Below, piece by piece: positions 8,462-17,587 of a DNA stretch of 64,000 nt (positions within the stretch are counted from its first letter, which is position 1; each line of letters begins with the position of its first letter). Below the pieces are notes generated by a model that saw only the letters and a program-made list of their open reading frames with translations, did not search any database and was not told the DNA's origin. The translations under genes and the position numbers were made by a program. The DNA is from Acidiphilium sp. PA (GTDB lineage: Bacteria; Pseudomonadota; Alphaproteobacteria; Acetobacterales; Acetobacteraceae). The DNA lies in the NCBI RefSeq assembly GCF_026191915.1, contig NZ_JAIMBY010000003.1, positions 124,001 through 188,000 of the forward strand, written 5' to 3'.

Positions 8462-9946
8462 TCACTCATGTTGGGTGTCCAGATCGGCAAATCGAGTGAA
8501 TTCCGCTTCAAAAAACAGCTGGATCGTACCGGTGGGCCCGTGGCGCTGCTTGGCGAGCAGCAGTTCGGCCTTGTTGTGCACCAGTTCCATCTTGCGCTGC
8601 CAGTCATCGAGCGCGGTCTGGAAATCGGAATCCTTCATGTCGGTGGGCTTGGGCATCCGCATCTGCAAATAATATTCGTCGCGATACACGAACATCACCG
8701 CATCCGCATCCTGCTCGATCGTGCCCGATTCGCGCAGATCCGACAGTTGCGGCCGCTTGTCCTCGCGCGATTCCACCGCGCGCGACAATTGCGACAAGGC
8801 CAGCACCGGCACCGCCAGCTCCTTGGCGATCGCCTTCAGACCCTGGGTGATCTGGCTGATCTCCAGCACGCGGTTATCCGGCTTGGTGCCCGCCGCCGGG
8901 CGCATCAACTGCAGATAATCCACCACCACCAGCGCAAGCCCGCGCGTGCGCTTCAGCCGCCGGCAGCGCGTCCGCAGGGCCGAGAGCGTAATCGCCGGCG
9001 TATCGTCGATCACCAGCGGCAGCCGCGAAATCCGGCGTGAGACGGTGACGAAATTGTCGAAATCCTTCTGCCCGATCTCGCCGCGCCGGATCCGGTCCGA
9101 TGATACCCGCGCCTCCTCGGCCAGCAGGCGGGTGGCCAATTGCTCGGCGCTCATTTCCAGCGAAAAAATCGCCACCGCCTGCTTGGCCTCGGCGTTCGGA
9201 TTATCAACCCGCGCCTCCGCCAGCAGCGCCTGCGCCGCGCCATAGGCAATCTTGGTCGCCAGCGCGGTCTTGCCCATGCCCGGCCGTCCCGCCAGGATCA
9301 ACAGATCGGACGGATGCAGCCCGCCGGTTTTGCTGTCCAGGTCGGCAAGCCCGGTGGTCAGGCCGGACACCTTGCCATCGCGCTCGAACGCGCGGGCGGC
9401 GGTATTGATCGCCATGGTCAGCGCGGCCTCGAAACTCATCGCGCTGCCCTCGGCGCCACCCTTGGTCGCGAGGTCGAACAACGCCTGCTCCGCCGCCTCG
9501 ATCTGCGAGGTACCGTCCAGTTCGGGTTCCGCGCCGAACGCCCGGTTCACCGTCACCTCGCCCAGATCGATCAGCTGGCGGCGGATCCACGCATCATAAA
9601 TGGTCCGCCCGTAATCGCCGGCATTGATGATCCCCACCATCGCCGAGAGCAGCTGCGCCAGATAGGCCGGCCCGCCCACCTCATCGAGCAGGCCGGAATG
9701 CTCGAACGTCGCGCGCAGCGTCACCGGATCGGCGAGCTGCCCGCCCTCGATCCGCCGCGCGATCGCCTCGAAAATCCGCCCATGCACCGCATCGGCGAAA
9801 TGCTCCGGCGCCAGAAATTCCGAAACGCGCTCATAGGCCTTGTTATTGGCGAGCAACGCGCCGAGCAGCGCCTGTTCCGCTTCAAGATTGGCAGGCGGTT
9901 GGCGTTGCGACAGGCCGAACAACGGAGGATCAATAGCGTTCATCAC
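8462..9946 (-). CDS. dnaB: replicative DNA helicase DnaB
   Basis: A 494-residue hexameric helicase. The N-terminal domain (LEAEQALLGALLANNKAYER) is followed by the RecA-type ATPase, with Walker A GRPGMGKT at 220-227, 'AIFSLEMSAEQLATRLL' and 'VVVDYLQLM'. The late motif 'LSQLSRAVESREDKRPQLSD' confirms the family, as does the C-terminal 'RHGPTGTIQLFFEAEFTRF'. It is full length with no intein. It heads the minus-strand run dnaB-ecsC-alr-mlaEF. The region upstream holds three tandem 9-mers that resemble DnaA boxes (see separate entry). Confidence 0.96.
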   Translation of the reverse strand: MMNAIDPPLFGLSQRQPPANLEAEQALLGALLANNKAYERVSEFLAPEHFADAVHGRIFEAIARRIEGGQLADPVTLRATFEHSGLLDEVGGPAYLAQLLSAMVGIINAGDYGRTIYDAWIRRQLIDLGEVTVNRAFGAEPELDGTSQIEAAEQALFDLATKGGAEGSAMSFEAALTMAINTAARAFERDGKVSGLTTGLADLDSKTGGLHPSDLLILAGRPGMGKTALATKIAYGAAQALLAEARVDNPNAEAKQAVAIFSLEMSAEQLATRLLAEEARVSSDRIRRGEIGQKDFDNFVTVSRRISRLPLVIDDTPAITLSALRTRCRRLKRTRGLALVVVDYLQLMRPAAGTKPDNRVLEISQITQGLKAIAKELAVPVLALSQLSRAVESREDKRPQLSDLRESGTIEQDADAVMFVYRDEYYLQMRMPKPTDMKDSDFQTALDDWQRKMELVHNKAELLLAKQRHGPTGTIQLFFEAEFTRFADLDTQHE

Positions 9947-10265
9947 CCCCTTCTAGCGCCGCGCCGCCCGCCATGACAGCGTCACCACCCTGTGGATTAG
10001 GTGGATAGGGTGGATAACCCCACCGCGCACCCTCCCGGCAAGGACACGCTCTCCGCGCGCGCGCCCGGAACCACAGCCCCTTTAAAGACCCGCACTTGTT
10101 AATAATTTTTTAATGATTCCGCTCTAGCATCATTGCGTTCGCTGGCGTCAGTCGGCAAACTGGCTGAGTCTCAATCATTTATCGCCTCAATCAGTCATCG
10201 CCTCAAACCACACCGAACCATAACAACTGCTCCCCTTGCCGGTCGAAAAGGTGCCCGCGCCCCGT
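9947..10265. other. divergent intergenic region between dnaB and a diguanylate cyclase gene
   Basis: About 320 bp. It holds DnaA-box-like tandem 9-mers near the dnaB start, then a GC-rich stretch. A short AT-rich block (10093-10120, TTAATAATTTTTTAATG) follows, then an imperfect repetition of ATCGCCTCAA at about 10177 and 10198. No gene or RNA was recognised. It must contain promoters for both flanking genes, but no clear -35/-10 pair stands out. Confidence 0.4.
9992..10018 (+). repeat. three tandem 9-bp DnaA-box-like repeats upstream of dnaB
   Basis: GTGGATTAG, GTGGATAGG and GTGGATAAC lie head to tail. Read with the preceding base, the first unit (TGTGGATTA) and the last (GGTGGATAA) each differ by one base from the DnaA-box form TGTGGATAA. 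They lie 45-72 bp upstream of the dnaB start. Confidence 0.45.
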
Positions 10266-11543
10266 ATGCCTCTCTCGCAGGTCAACCCAATCGACTCGAC
10301 ATTGCAGGTCGCGCGTGAACCGCCCCGCACCCGGCTGACCTGGTGGCCCCGCACCTGCGGCTGGATATCGCAGATCCTCCAAAGCGATGCCGACCGGTGC
10401 CAGATGTACGAAGTGCGGGAAGACCTGCTGCACGTGCTGTACGGCCGTCCGGCCACCGTGCTCCTGGTCGGCATCTCCGGCGCAACCTGCGGCGTCTATG
10501 CCACGTTCCGCGCCGGCGTCTGGTCCGCGATGCTGCTGGGCCTGATCGGACTTGCCCTCGTCCTCGTCCGCCACCGCTGCATCATCGTGTTCCGGCGCCG
10601 CTTTCTCAAGACCCGCTGCGGCGATCTCACACCCTGGTTCGCCGCCTTCGCCCTCACCGCGATCGGCTCATCGCTCGCCTGGGGCGCGCTCACCTTCGTG
10701 TGTCTCGCAACCACGCGCGATCCCATCCTCCACACAGCAGTGCTGGTCTGCGACGTCGTCACCGCCAGCGCCATCGCCGCGCGCAACGCCGCCGCACCAC
10801 GGATCGCGCGGCTGCAACTCCTGGTCATGCTGCTGCCGATCATGGCCGCCGTGCCGCTGACCGGCAGGGAATCATACGGATTTCTGCTGCTGCTGGTGCC
10901 GGTCATCCTCTATGGCCTGTCCGTCCTGATAACCGACATCAACCAGCAACTGGTGCAATCCTATCGCTCCCAGCTCAAACTATCGATCCTTTCCACCATC
11001 GATTACCTCACCCAGATCCCCAACCGGCGCTTTTTCGGGGAACGCGCGGCCGCCGCGCTCGATCATTGCAACCGCGCCCGCCAGCCGATGGCGATCCTGA
11101 TGATCGACGTCGATTTCTTCAAATCCTTCAACGACCATTACGGCCATCAGGCGGGCGATCGCTGCCTGCAGAATGTCGCGCTGATCCTGCGCGACAACCT
11201 CCGCCACGATGGCGATATCGTCTCGCGCTACGGCGGCGAGGAATTCGCCGTCTCGCTCCAGAACGCCAGCATGATCGAGGCCGAACGGGTCGCCCAGCGC
11301 CTGTGCGATGCCGTCGCGGCCGCCCGTCTCAGCCATGCCCACCGCCCGGATGGTGTCAGCGTCGTCACCATCAGCATCGGCGCCGTCACGACCGGCGACA
11401 CCCATGCCGAGGTCGATGCCACCGACCTCGATGCCCTGGTCCGCTCGGCCGATCAGGCTCTGTACGAAGCCAAGCGCACCGGCCGCAACCGCGTCTCCCT
11501 CGCGCCCGGATGCGAAGCGCGGCAGCACGAAGGCGTCGCCTGA
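10266..11543 (+). CDS. membrane-bound diguanylate cyclase (GGDEF)
   Basis: About 425 residues from the ATG at 10266; TTG or GTG starts 10-30 bp upstream are possible and no ribosome site decides. Five or six hydrophobic segments fill the N-terminal half (for example TVLLVGISGATCGVYATF and GFLLLLVPVILYGLSVLI). A complete GGDEF domain follows, with DYLTQIPNRRFF, the metal-binding 'ILMIDVDFFKSFNDHYGH' and the active-site RYGGEEF. It should make cyclic di-GMP in response to a membrane or periplasmic cue. There is no RxxD inhibitory site five residues before GGEEF. It ends 7 bp before the convergent aldo/keto reductase stop. Confidence 0.88.
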   Translation: MPLSQVNPIDSTLQVAREPPRTRLTWWPRTCGWISQILQSDADRCQMYEVREDLLHVLYGRPATVLLVGISGATCGVYATFRAGVWSAMLLGLIGLALVLVRHRCIIVFRRRFLKTRCGDLTPWFAAFALTAIGSSLAWGALTFVCLATTRDPILHTAVLVCDVVTASAIAARNAAAPRIARLQLLVMLLPIMAAVPLTGRESYGFLLLLVPVILYGLSVLITDINQQLVQSYRSQLKLSILSTIDYLTQIPNRRFFGERAAAALDHCNRARQPMAILMIDVDFFKSFNDHYGHQAGDRCLQNVALILRDNLRHDGDIVSRYGGEEFAVSLQNASMIEAERVAQRLCDAVAAARLSHAHRPDGVSVVTISIGAVTTGDTHAEVDATDLDALVRSADQALYEAKRTGRNRVSLAPGCEARQHEGVA

Positions 11544-11550
11544 CCCGGTC

Positions 11551-12555
11551 TCACGCCGTGACGCGCCCCTCCAGCGGATAGGCCGGATCGGTATAGCCCG
11601 GCGTCGAAGGATGGCCCGGCGGCACCAGCCGATCCACCAGCGCCTCGTCCTCCGCGGTGAACCGGTACGTCAGCCCGCCCTGATAATCGGCCCATTGCGC
11701 CTCGGTGCGCGGCCCGGCGATCGGTGACGTGACCAGCCTGTTGTTGAGCAGCCAGGCGATCGCGAACTGACCGGGCGTAATACCGCGCGCCTTGGCATGC
11801 GCCACGATGGTCTGCGCGATATCGAGGCTCTCCTTGCGGAACTCGGTCTCCATGATCCGCTTGTCACCCCGCCCGGCCCGGCTCTCGGCCTCGGGCTTCG
11901 CATCGGGCGCATATTTGCCGGTCAGCACGCCGCGCGCCAGCGGACTGTACGGTGCGACCCCAATGCCGAAATGGTGGCACGCCGGCAGAATCTCGACCTC
12001 CGGCATCCGGTTCAGCGCGTTGTAATAGGGCTGGCTGACCACCGGCCGATCGATCCCCATCGCGTCGCACAGCCGGCAGATCTCCGCGATCCGCCACGCC
12101 CGCACGTTCGACACCCCGAAATGCCGTATGTCCCCCGCCCGGATCATATCCGCAATCGCCCCGATCGTCTCGGCCAGCGGCGTTCCGGGGTCTTCCTTGT
12201 GGATGTAGAGAATATCGATCACATCGGTCTTCAACCGCTGCAGACTCTCATGCACCGCGCGGAACGCGTGCACGCGCGACAGGCCCCGATCGTTCGGCCC
12301 CGGCCCGGTCGGGTTGGCGAATTTGGTCGCCAGCACCCAATGGCTGCGGTTCGCCGCAATCGCCCGCCCGGTGATCTCCTCCGAGCGGCCTTCGTTGTAC
12401 ACATTCGCGGTATCGATGAAATTGATGCCCTGTCCGGCGGCGGTATCGACGATCCGGCGCGCCGTCGCCTCATCGGTCGCGCCGCCGAACATCATGGTGC
12501 CGAGGCAGAGCGGCGAGACTTTCAAGCCGGAGGTGCCGAGCGTGCGATACTGCAT
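11551..12555 (-). CDS. aldo/keto reductase
   Basis: A 334-residue (beta/alpha)8 NADPH-dependent oxidoreductase. The start ATG at 12555 has an AAAGGA ribosome site; a much longer open frame upstream is only the complement of the next gene. It begins MQYRTLGTSGLKVSPLCLG. Catalytic residues are visible: D48 and Y53 in FIDTANVYNEG, K78 in LATKFA, and the His in YIHKEDP. It belongs to the YajO/AKR group of broad carbonyl reductases; the substrate is unknown. It is divergent from a second aldo/keto reductase 129 bp away, so the two may share a promoter region. Confidence 0.87.
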   Translation of the reverse strand: MQYRTLGTSGLKVSPLCLGTMMFGGATDEATARRIVDTAAGQGINFIDTANVYNEGRSEEITGRAIAANRSHWVLATKFANPTGPGPNDRGLSRVHAFRAVHESLQRLKTDVIDILYIHKEDPGTPLAETIGAIADMIRAGDIRHFGVSNVRAWRIAEICRLCDAMGIDRPVVSQPYYNALNRMPEVEILPACHHFGIGVAPYSPLARGVLTGKYAPDAKPEAESRAGRGDKRIMETEFRKESLDIAQTIVAHAKARGITPGQFAIAWLLNNRLVTSPIAGPRTEAQWADYQGGLTYRFTAEDEALVDRLVPPGHPSTPGYTDPAYPLEGRVTA

Positions 12556-12684
12556 GGCGGTGTCCTTTCGCGTGGATCTGGTGCAAACTATGTCCGGGAT
12601 GCTGACGCGTCTGGCAAGGGGCTGGACCCGGCACGCGCCATGCTCATATGAAAAAATCGCATTCGAAAGAGGGATCTGCCAACG

Positions 12685-13665
12685 ATGGATTACGTAAAAC
12701 TCGGCCGCACCGGCCTCGACGTGTCGCGCATCTGCCTCGGCTGCATGAGCTACGGCGTGGCCGATCGCGGCCCGCACGCCTGGACGCTCGATGAAGCGAC
12801 CAGCCGCCCCTTCATCAAGGCCGCACTCGAAGCCGGGATCAATTTCTTCGACACCGCCAATGTCTATTCCGATGGCACCAGCGAGGAAATCGTCGGCCGC
12901 GCGCTCAAGGATTTCGCCAGCCGCCAGGATGTCGTGATCGCCACCAAGGTGAACGGGCGGATGCACAAGGGCCCGAACGGCGCCGGCCTGTCGCGCCGCG
13001 CCATCATGGCCGAAATCGACAACAGCCTCCGCCGCCTCGGCACCGACCATGTCGATCTCTACCAGATCCATCGGTGGGATTATCACACCCCGATCGAGGA
13101 AACCCTCGAAGCGCTGCACGATGTCGTCAAAGCCGGCAAGGCCCGCTACATCGGCGCCTCCTCGATGTACGCCTGGCAATTCGCCCAGGCGCTCGCGATC
13201 GCCGAGCGGCACAACTGGACCCGCTTCGTCAGCATGCAGAACTACGTCAACCTGCTCTACCGCGAGGAAGAGCGCGAGATGCTGCCGCTCTGCCGTGCCG
13301 AGGGCATCGGCGTCATCCCCTGGAGCCCGCTCGCCCGCGGCCGCCTGACGCGCGACTGGGATGAAGCGAGTGCGCGTTCCGAAACCGATGAATTCGGCAA
13401 GACCCTCTACGCCAAAACCGCGGATGCCGACCGCAAGGTGGTCGATGCGGTAGCCACCGTCGCCGCCGCCCGCGGCGTCTCCCGCGCGCAGATCGCCCTC
13501 GCCTGGGTCCTGGCCAAACCCGGCATCACCGCACCGATCATCGGTGCCACCAAGCTCGCCCACCTGCACGACGCGGTCGAAGCCACCAAACTTGTGCTTA
13601 CGGACGACGAAATCGCCAGACTGGAAGCCCCCTACGTCCCCCACGCCGTCGCCGGCTTCAGTTAA
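12685..13665 (+). CDS. aldo/keto reductase
   Basis: A 326-residue enzyme beginning MDYVKLGRTGLDVSRICLGC. The catalytic tetrad is present: D56 and Y61 in FFDTANVYSDG, K88 in IATKVN, and the His in YQIHRWD. NADPH-binding and C-terminal blocks ('ALAWVLAKPGITAPIIGATK') are complete. It is only distantly similar to the divergent reductase next door, so this is not a recent duplication. The substrate is unknown. A degenerate copy of the A/T-run palindromic repeat follows directly after the stop codon. Confidence 0.88.
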   Translation: MDYVKLGRTGLDVSRICLGCMSYGVADRGPHAWTLDEATSRPFIKAALEAGINFFDTANVYSDGTSEEIVGRALKDFASRQDVVIATKVNGRMHKGPNGAGLSRRAIMAEIDNSLRRLGTDHVDLYQIHRWDYHTPIEETLEALHDVVKAGKARYIGASSMYAWQFAQALAIAERHNWTRFVSMQNYVNLLYREEEREMLPLCRAEGIGVIPWSPLARGRLTRDWDEASARSETDEFGKTLYAKTADADRKVVDAVATVAAARGVSRAQIALAWVLAKPGITAPIIGATKLAHLHDAVEATKLVLTDDEIARLEAPYVPHAVAGFS

Positions 13666-13711
13666 AAAAAGTTCTCTGGCTCTTTCTTACAAGAAAGAAC
13701 TGCTTCCTTCC
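13664..13711 (+). repeat. A/T-run palindromic repeat, degenerate half copy
   Basis: AAAAAAAGTTCTCTGG is followed by the palindrome CTTTCTT-AC-AAGAAAG and then CTGCTTCC. This matches, with substitutions, the right half of the better copies at 34.5, 44.2 and 59.1 kb. It overlaps the stop codon of the reductase gene. Confidence 0.6.
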
Positions 13712-13726
13712 TGACTCGGAACCCGC

Positions 13727-14554
13727 ATGAAAGCCGCAGCCTTCGACTACATCCGCCCCGAAACCCTCGGGGCGGCCATCACCCTGCTCACCAGGCACGG
13801 GCCGGATGCGAAACTGATCGCCGGCGGCCAGAGCCTGCTGCCGGCGCTCAACCTGCGCCTCTCGGCACCCGGCCTGCTGATCGATATCGGCCGCCTCGCC
13901 GCATTGCGCGGCATCACCCTGGCCGATCGCACGCTCCACATCGGCGCCGGCTGCACCCATGCCCAGGTGATGACCCACCCCCTCATCCAGCGCCACGCCC
14001 CCCTGATCGCCCGCGCCCTCGCCGACGTCGCCCACCCCGCCATCCGCGCGCGCGGCACGTTCGGCGGCAGCCTCGCCAACGCCGACCCCGCGGCCGAACT
14101 GCCCGCCTGCGCCCTCGCGCTCGATGCCGTCATGCACGCCCAGGGCCCCGCAGGCCCGCGCCGCATCCCCGCCGCCGAATTCTTCACCGCCCTGTTCGAA
14201 ACCGCCCTCGCGCCGGATGAAGTGCTCACCGGCGTCGATATCCCGATCCAGGGCGACACCCAATGGGGCTTCGCCGAACTCGCGCGCCGCACCGGCGACT
14301 ACGCCATGGTCGGCCTCGCCGCCGTCGCCCGGCCCGGCACGATCCGCCTCGGCTGGTTCTCGGTCGGCCAGACCGCCATCCTCGCCCACCGCGCCGCCGC
14401 CACCCTGACCGAAGGCGGCCCGCTCGAAGCCGCCTGCACCGCGCTGGCGGATGATCTGCCCGCGCATGACGATCCGCAGGCCTCCGCGGCGATGCGATTG
14501 CATCTGGCGCGGGTGTTGTTGCGGCGGGTGGTCGGGGCTTGGGGGGGACGATGA
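13727..14554 (+). CDS. xanthine dehydrogenase family protein, FAD-binding subunit
   Basis: A 275-residue CoxM/CutM-type flavoprotein. It starts MKAAAFDYIRPETLGAAI and carries the FAD motifs AGGQSLLPALNLRL and 'RGTFGGSLANADPAAELPA'. It should pass electrons from the iron-sulfur subunit to the final acceptor in a molybdenum hydroxylase. The iron-sulfur and molybdenum subunits follow on the same strand in M-S-L order, but a 129-bp paired palindromic repeat lies in the 169-bp gap before the next gene. The substrate of the enzyme is not determined. Confidence 0.88.
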   Translation: MKAAAFDYIRPETLGAAITLLTRHGPDAKLIAGGQSLLPALNLRLSAPGLLIDIGRLAALRGITLADRTLHIGAGCTHAQVMTHPLIQRHAPLIARALADVAHPAIRARGTFGGSLANADPAAELPACALALDAVMHAQGPAGPRRIPAAEFFTALFETALAPDEVLTGVDIPIQGDTQWGFAELARRTGDYAMVGLAAVARPGTIRLGWFSVGQTAILAHRAAATLTEGGPLEAACTALADDLPAHDDPQASAAMRLHLARVLLRRVVGAWGGR

Positions 14555-14573
14555 AGGCAAGGGTAAGCAAGCA

Positions 14574-14702
14574 CTGCTTTTTTGTAAAAAAGCAGCAAAA
14601 AACTTTCTTTAATGGGGGCACGGGCGTTGTCACGGCCACGGGCCCGGATGAGCAAAGTTTTTTTTGCTTCTTTTTTGTTCACAAAAAAGAAGACCTTCCT
14701 TC
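14574..14702. repeat. A/T-run palindromic repeat, full pair (reverse orientation)
   Basis: Two A/T-run palindromes flank a GC-rich centre. The left arm has TTTTTTGTAAAAAAGCAGC and the right arm GCTTCTTTTTTGTTCACAAAAAAGAAG. The centre (GGGGGCACGGGCGTTG and on) is the reverse complement of the centre in the copies at 34.5, 44.2 and 59.1 kb, so this copy is inverted relative to them. It sits between the first and second genes of the molybdenum hydroxylase operon. Confidence 0.8.
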
Positions 14703-14723
14703 ACCCTCCAACAGCACAAACCC

Positions 14724-15197
14724 ATGACCAGCATCACCCTGACCGTCAACGGCGAACCCATCACCGCCACCATCCCCGCCCGCCTGCACCTCGCTGATTT
14801 CCTGCGCGACCACCTCGGCCTCACCGGCACCCATCTCGGCTGTGAACACGGCGTCTGCGGCGCCTGCACCGTCCGGCTCGATGGCGCGATTGTGCGCGGC
14901 TGCCTGGTGCTCGCGGTCCAGGCCGATGGCTGCACCGTCGAGACCATCGAAGGCGTGTCCGACAGCGGCGAGGTCGCGGACCTCCAGCACGCCTTCGCCG
15001 CCCGCAACGCCCTGCAATGCGGCTACTGCACCCCCGGCATGGTGCTGACCGCACAGGATTTCCTGCTGCATGCCCCCGCCGATGCCGATCGCGCCGCCAT
15101 CCGCGAACACCTCTCCGGCAATTACTGCCGCTGCACCGGCTACGAAGCGATCATCGATGCCGTCGAAACCACCCTGAACGCCCGGCGCACCCCATGA
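14724..15197 (+). CDS. xanthine dehydrogenase family protein, 2Fe-2S subunit
   Basis: A 157-residue CoxS-type protein beginning MTSITLTVNGEPITATIPAR at the ATG at 14724. The plant-type [2Fe-2S] cluster is bound by GCEHGVCGACTV plus a later Cys. The second cluster is bound by CGYCTPGM and NYCRCTGY. All eight cluster cysteines appear present. Its stop overlaps the start of the molybdenum subunit (ATGA), indicating translational coupling. The longer upstream frame lies in repeat sequence and is rejected. Confidence 0.93.
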   Translation: MTSITLTVNGEPITATIPARLHLADFLRDHLGLTGTHLGCEHGVCGACTVRLDGAIVRGCLVLAVQADGCTVETIEGVSDSGEVADLQHAFAARNALQCGYCTPGMVLTAQDFLLHAPADADRAAIREHLSGNYCRCTGYEAIIDAVETTLNARRTP

Positions 15198-17587
15198 AGT
15201 TTTCCGACCCCACCCGCCCCGACGCCCAGATCGGCCTCGCCCGCGCCCGCCCCCAGGCGCGCGCCCTCGCCCAGGGACGCGGCACCTTCACCAGCGACAT
15301 CACCCTGCCGCGCATGGTCCACGCGGCCTTCCTGCGCTCGCCCTACGCCCACGCCACCATCACCGCGATCGACCTCGCACCAGCCCGCACCATGCCAGGC
15401 GTCGTCGCCGTGCTCGATGGCGCCGCGATGGCCGATCTCTGCACGCCCTGGGTCGGCGTGCTCACCCATCTCAAGGGCCTGAAATCGGCACCGCAATACC
15501 CGCTCGCAGTCGGCCGCGTGCGCTGGCAGGGCGAACCCGTCGCCATGGTGCTCGCCACCACCCGCGCCCAGGCGGAAGATGCCGCCGAACACATCATGGT
15601 CAGCTACGACCCGCTGCCCCCGGTGGTCGATGCCGCCGCCGCCCTCGCGCCCGGCGCGCCGCTCATCCACCCCGAACTCGGCGACAACCTCGCCTTCGAA
15701 CGTCACATCGACACCGGCAACACCGATGCCGCCTTCGCCGCCGCCGATCACATCATCGAAGCCGATTTCACCTTCGCCCGCCACACCGGCGTCCCCCTCG
15801 AACCCCGCGCCGTGCTCGCCGACTGGAACGAGGGCGCACAACGCCTCACAATCCACCAGGGCACCCAGGTGCCGCACATGATGCAGACCATCTACGCCCG
15901 GCACCTCGGGCTCGATGAATCCCAGATCCGCGTCATCAGCCCGGATGTCGGCGGCTCGTTCGGCATCAAGATCCACGTCTACCCCGATGAAATGGCCGTC
16001 GTCGCCGCCAGCCGCCTGCTGCGCCGCCCGGTCCGCTTCGTGGCCGATCGCCTCGAAAGCTTCGTCTCGGACATCCACGCCCGCGACCACACCGTCCACG
16101 CCCGCCTCGCCATCATGAACGACGGCACGATCACCGGCTTCGACATCGACGATCTGACCGGCATCGGCCCCTATTCCGCCTATCCACGCACTTCGGCGGT
16201 CGAAGCCAACCAGGTCATCAACCTGATCGGCGGCCCCTATCGCTTCGCGCATTACCGCGCCCGCGCCCGCGTCGCCTTCCAGACCAAGGCGATGATGTCG
16301 CAATACCGCGCCGTCGGCCACCCGATCGCAACCTCCGTCACCGAAGGCCTGATCGACCGCGCCGCAAGCCACCTCGGCATCGACCCCGTCACCATCCGCC
16401 GCCGCAACCTGATCCCCGACGATGCCTATCCCTGCACCTCACCCAGCGGCATGCGCTTCGAAGCCCTTTCCCACCACGCCTGCCTCGACCGTCTGCTGAC
16501 CCTGATGGATTACGATGCCCTGCGCGCCGAACAGGCAAGTCTGCGCCAACGCGGCATCATGCGCGGCATCGGCATCGCCAGCTTCATCGAAATCACCAAC
16601 CCCGGCGCCGCTTTCTACGGCGTCGGCGGCGCCCGCATCTCCGCGCAGGACGGGGCCACTCTCCGCCTCGATGCAGCCGGCCGCCTGATCGTGCAGGCCA
16701 GCGTCACCGAACAGGGTCAGGGCACCACCACCATCCTCGCCCAGATCGCCGCGGAAGCCATGGGCGTCGCCTTCGACCATGTCCGCGTCATGCTCGGCGA
16801 TACCGATGTCACCCCCTACGGCGGCGGCACCTGGGCCTCGCGCGCCGCCGGCATCGGCGGCGAAGCCACCTGGCAGGCCGCCCGCGCACTGTGCGCGCAG
16901 ATCCTCACCCTCGCCGCCAGCATCCTGCAGGAAACCTCTGGCAATCTCGACATCTCAGGCGGCGCCGTCATCGATCGCGCCAGCCGCGCCGAACGCATCA
17001 CCCTCGCCGAACTCGCCCGCATCGCCTATTTCCGCCCCGACACGCTGCCCAAAGGCATCCAGGCCGAACTCATCGCCACCCGCCACTACGTGCCGCGCGA
17101 ATACCCGTTCGCCTTCACCAACGGCATCCAGGCCGCCTGGCTCGAGCTCGATACCGAAACCGGCTTCATCACCCTGCTCAAACACTGGGTCGTCGAGGAC
17201 TGCGGCACCGTCATCAACCCGATGCTGGTCGATGAACAAATCCGCGGCGGCGTCGTCCAGGGCATCGGCGCCGCCCTGTTCGAACAATGCGACTACGATG
17301 CCGAAGGCCAGATGCTCAACGCCAGCATGGCCGATTATCTCGTCCCCATGGCCGGTGAAATGCCGGATATCACCATCGCCCACATCACCACCCCCACCGC
17401 CGAAAGCACCATCGGCGCCAAAGGGGCAGGCGAAGCCGGCACCGCCGCCGCGTCCGCCGCCATCGCCAACGCCGTCAACGACGCGCTCAGCCCGCTCGCC
17501 ATCAGCCTCGCCACCATCCCCCTGACCCCGGCCCGCATCCTCGCGGCCCTGCAAACCGGCACCGGCCGCGCAGGGGGCCGGCCCTAA
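15194..17587 (+). CDS. xanthine dehydrogenase family protein, molybdopterin-binding subunit
   Basis: A 797-residue large subunit starting MKFSDPTRPDAQIGLARARP at the ATG at 15194. It has the molybdopterin-binding blocks 'DVGGSFGIKIHVYPDE', 'VTEQGQGTTTILAQIAAEAMG' and 'GGVVQGIGAALFEQ'. The substrate loop reads MSQYRAVGHPIA, not the AYxCSFR loop of true CO dehydrogenase, so it is an aerobic hydroxylase acting on another substrate such as a purine, an aldehyde or an N-heterocycle. The last Glu motif (KGAGEAGT) is conserved. It overlaps the convergent glycosyltransferase gene by 4 bp. No XdhC maturation gene is adjacent. Confidence 0.92.
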   Translation: MKFSDPTRPDAQIGLARARPQARALAQGRGTFTSDITLPRMVHAAFLRSPYAHATITAIDLAPARTMPGVVAVLDGAAMADLCTPWVGVLTHLKGLKSAPQYPLAVGRVRWQGEPVAMVLATTRAQAEDAAEHIMVSYDPLPPVVDAAAALAPGAPLIHPELGDNLAFERHIDTGNTDAAFAAADHIIEADFTFARHTGVPLEPRAVLADWNEGAQRLTIHQGTQVPHMMQTIYARHLGLDESQIRVISPDVGGSFGIKIHVYPDEMAVVAASRLLRRPVRFVADRLESFVSDIHARDHTVHARLAIMNDGTITGFDIDDLTGIGPYSAYPRTSAVEANQVINLIGGPYRFAHYRARARVAFQTKAMMSQYRAVGHPIATSVTEGLIDRAASHLGIDPVTIRRRNLIPDDAYPCTSPSGMRFEALSHHACLDRLLTLMDYDALRAEQASLRQRGIMRGIGIASFIEITNPGAAFYGVGGARISAQDGATLRLDAAGRLIVQASVTEQGQGTTTILAQIAAEAMGVAFDHVRVMLGDTDVTPYGGGTWASRAAGIGGEATWQAARALCAQILTLAASILQETSGNLDISGGAVIDRASRAERITLAELARIAYFRPDTLPKGIQAELIATRHYVPREYPFAFTNGIQAAWLELDTETGFITLLKHWVVEDCGTVINPMLVDEQIRGGVVQGIGAALFEQCDYDAEGQMLNASMADYLVPMAGEMPDITIAHITTPTAESTIGAKGAGEAGTAAASAAIANAVNDALSPLAISLATIPLTPARILAALQTGTGRAGGRP

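Noticed and set aside
12556-13644. N-terminal extension of the aldo/keto reductase on the minus strand
   Set aside because: The extension is the complement of the second reductase gene. The family start MQYRTLGTSG has its own ribosome site at 12555.
15194-17587. CO dehydrogenase large subunit (coxL)
   Set aside because: The active-site loop reads QYRAVGHPIA and not AYxCSFR, so a CO dehydrogenase assignment is not supported; it was kept at family level.
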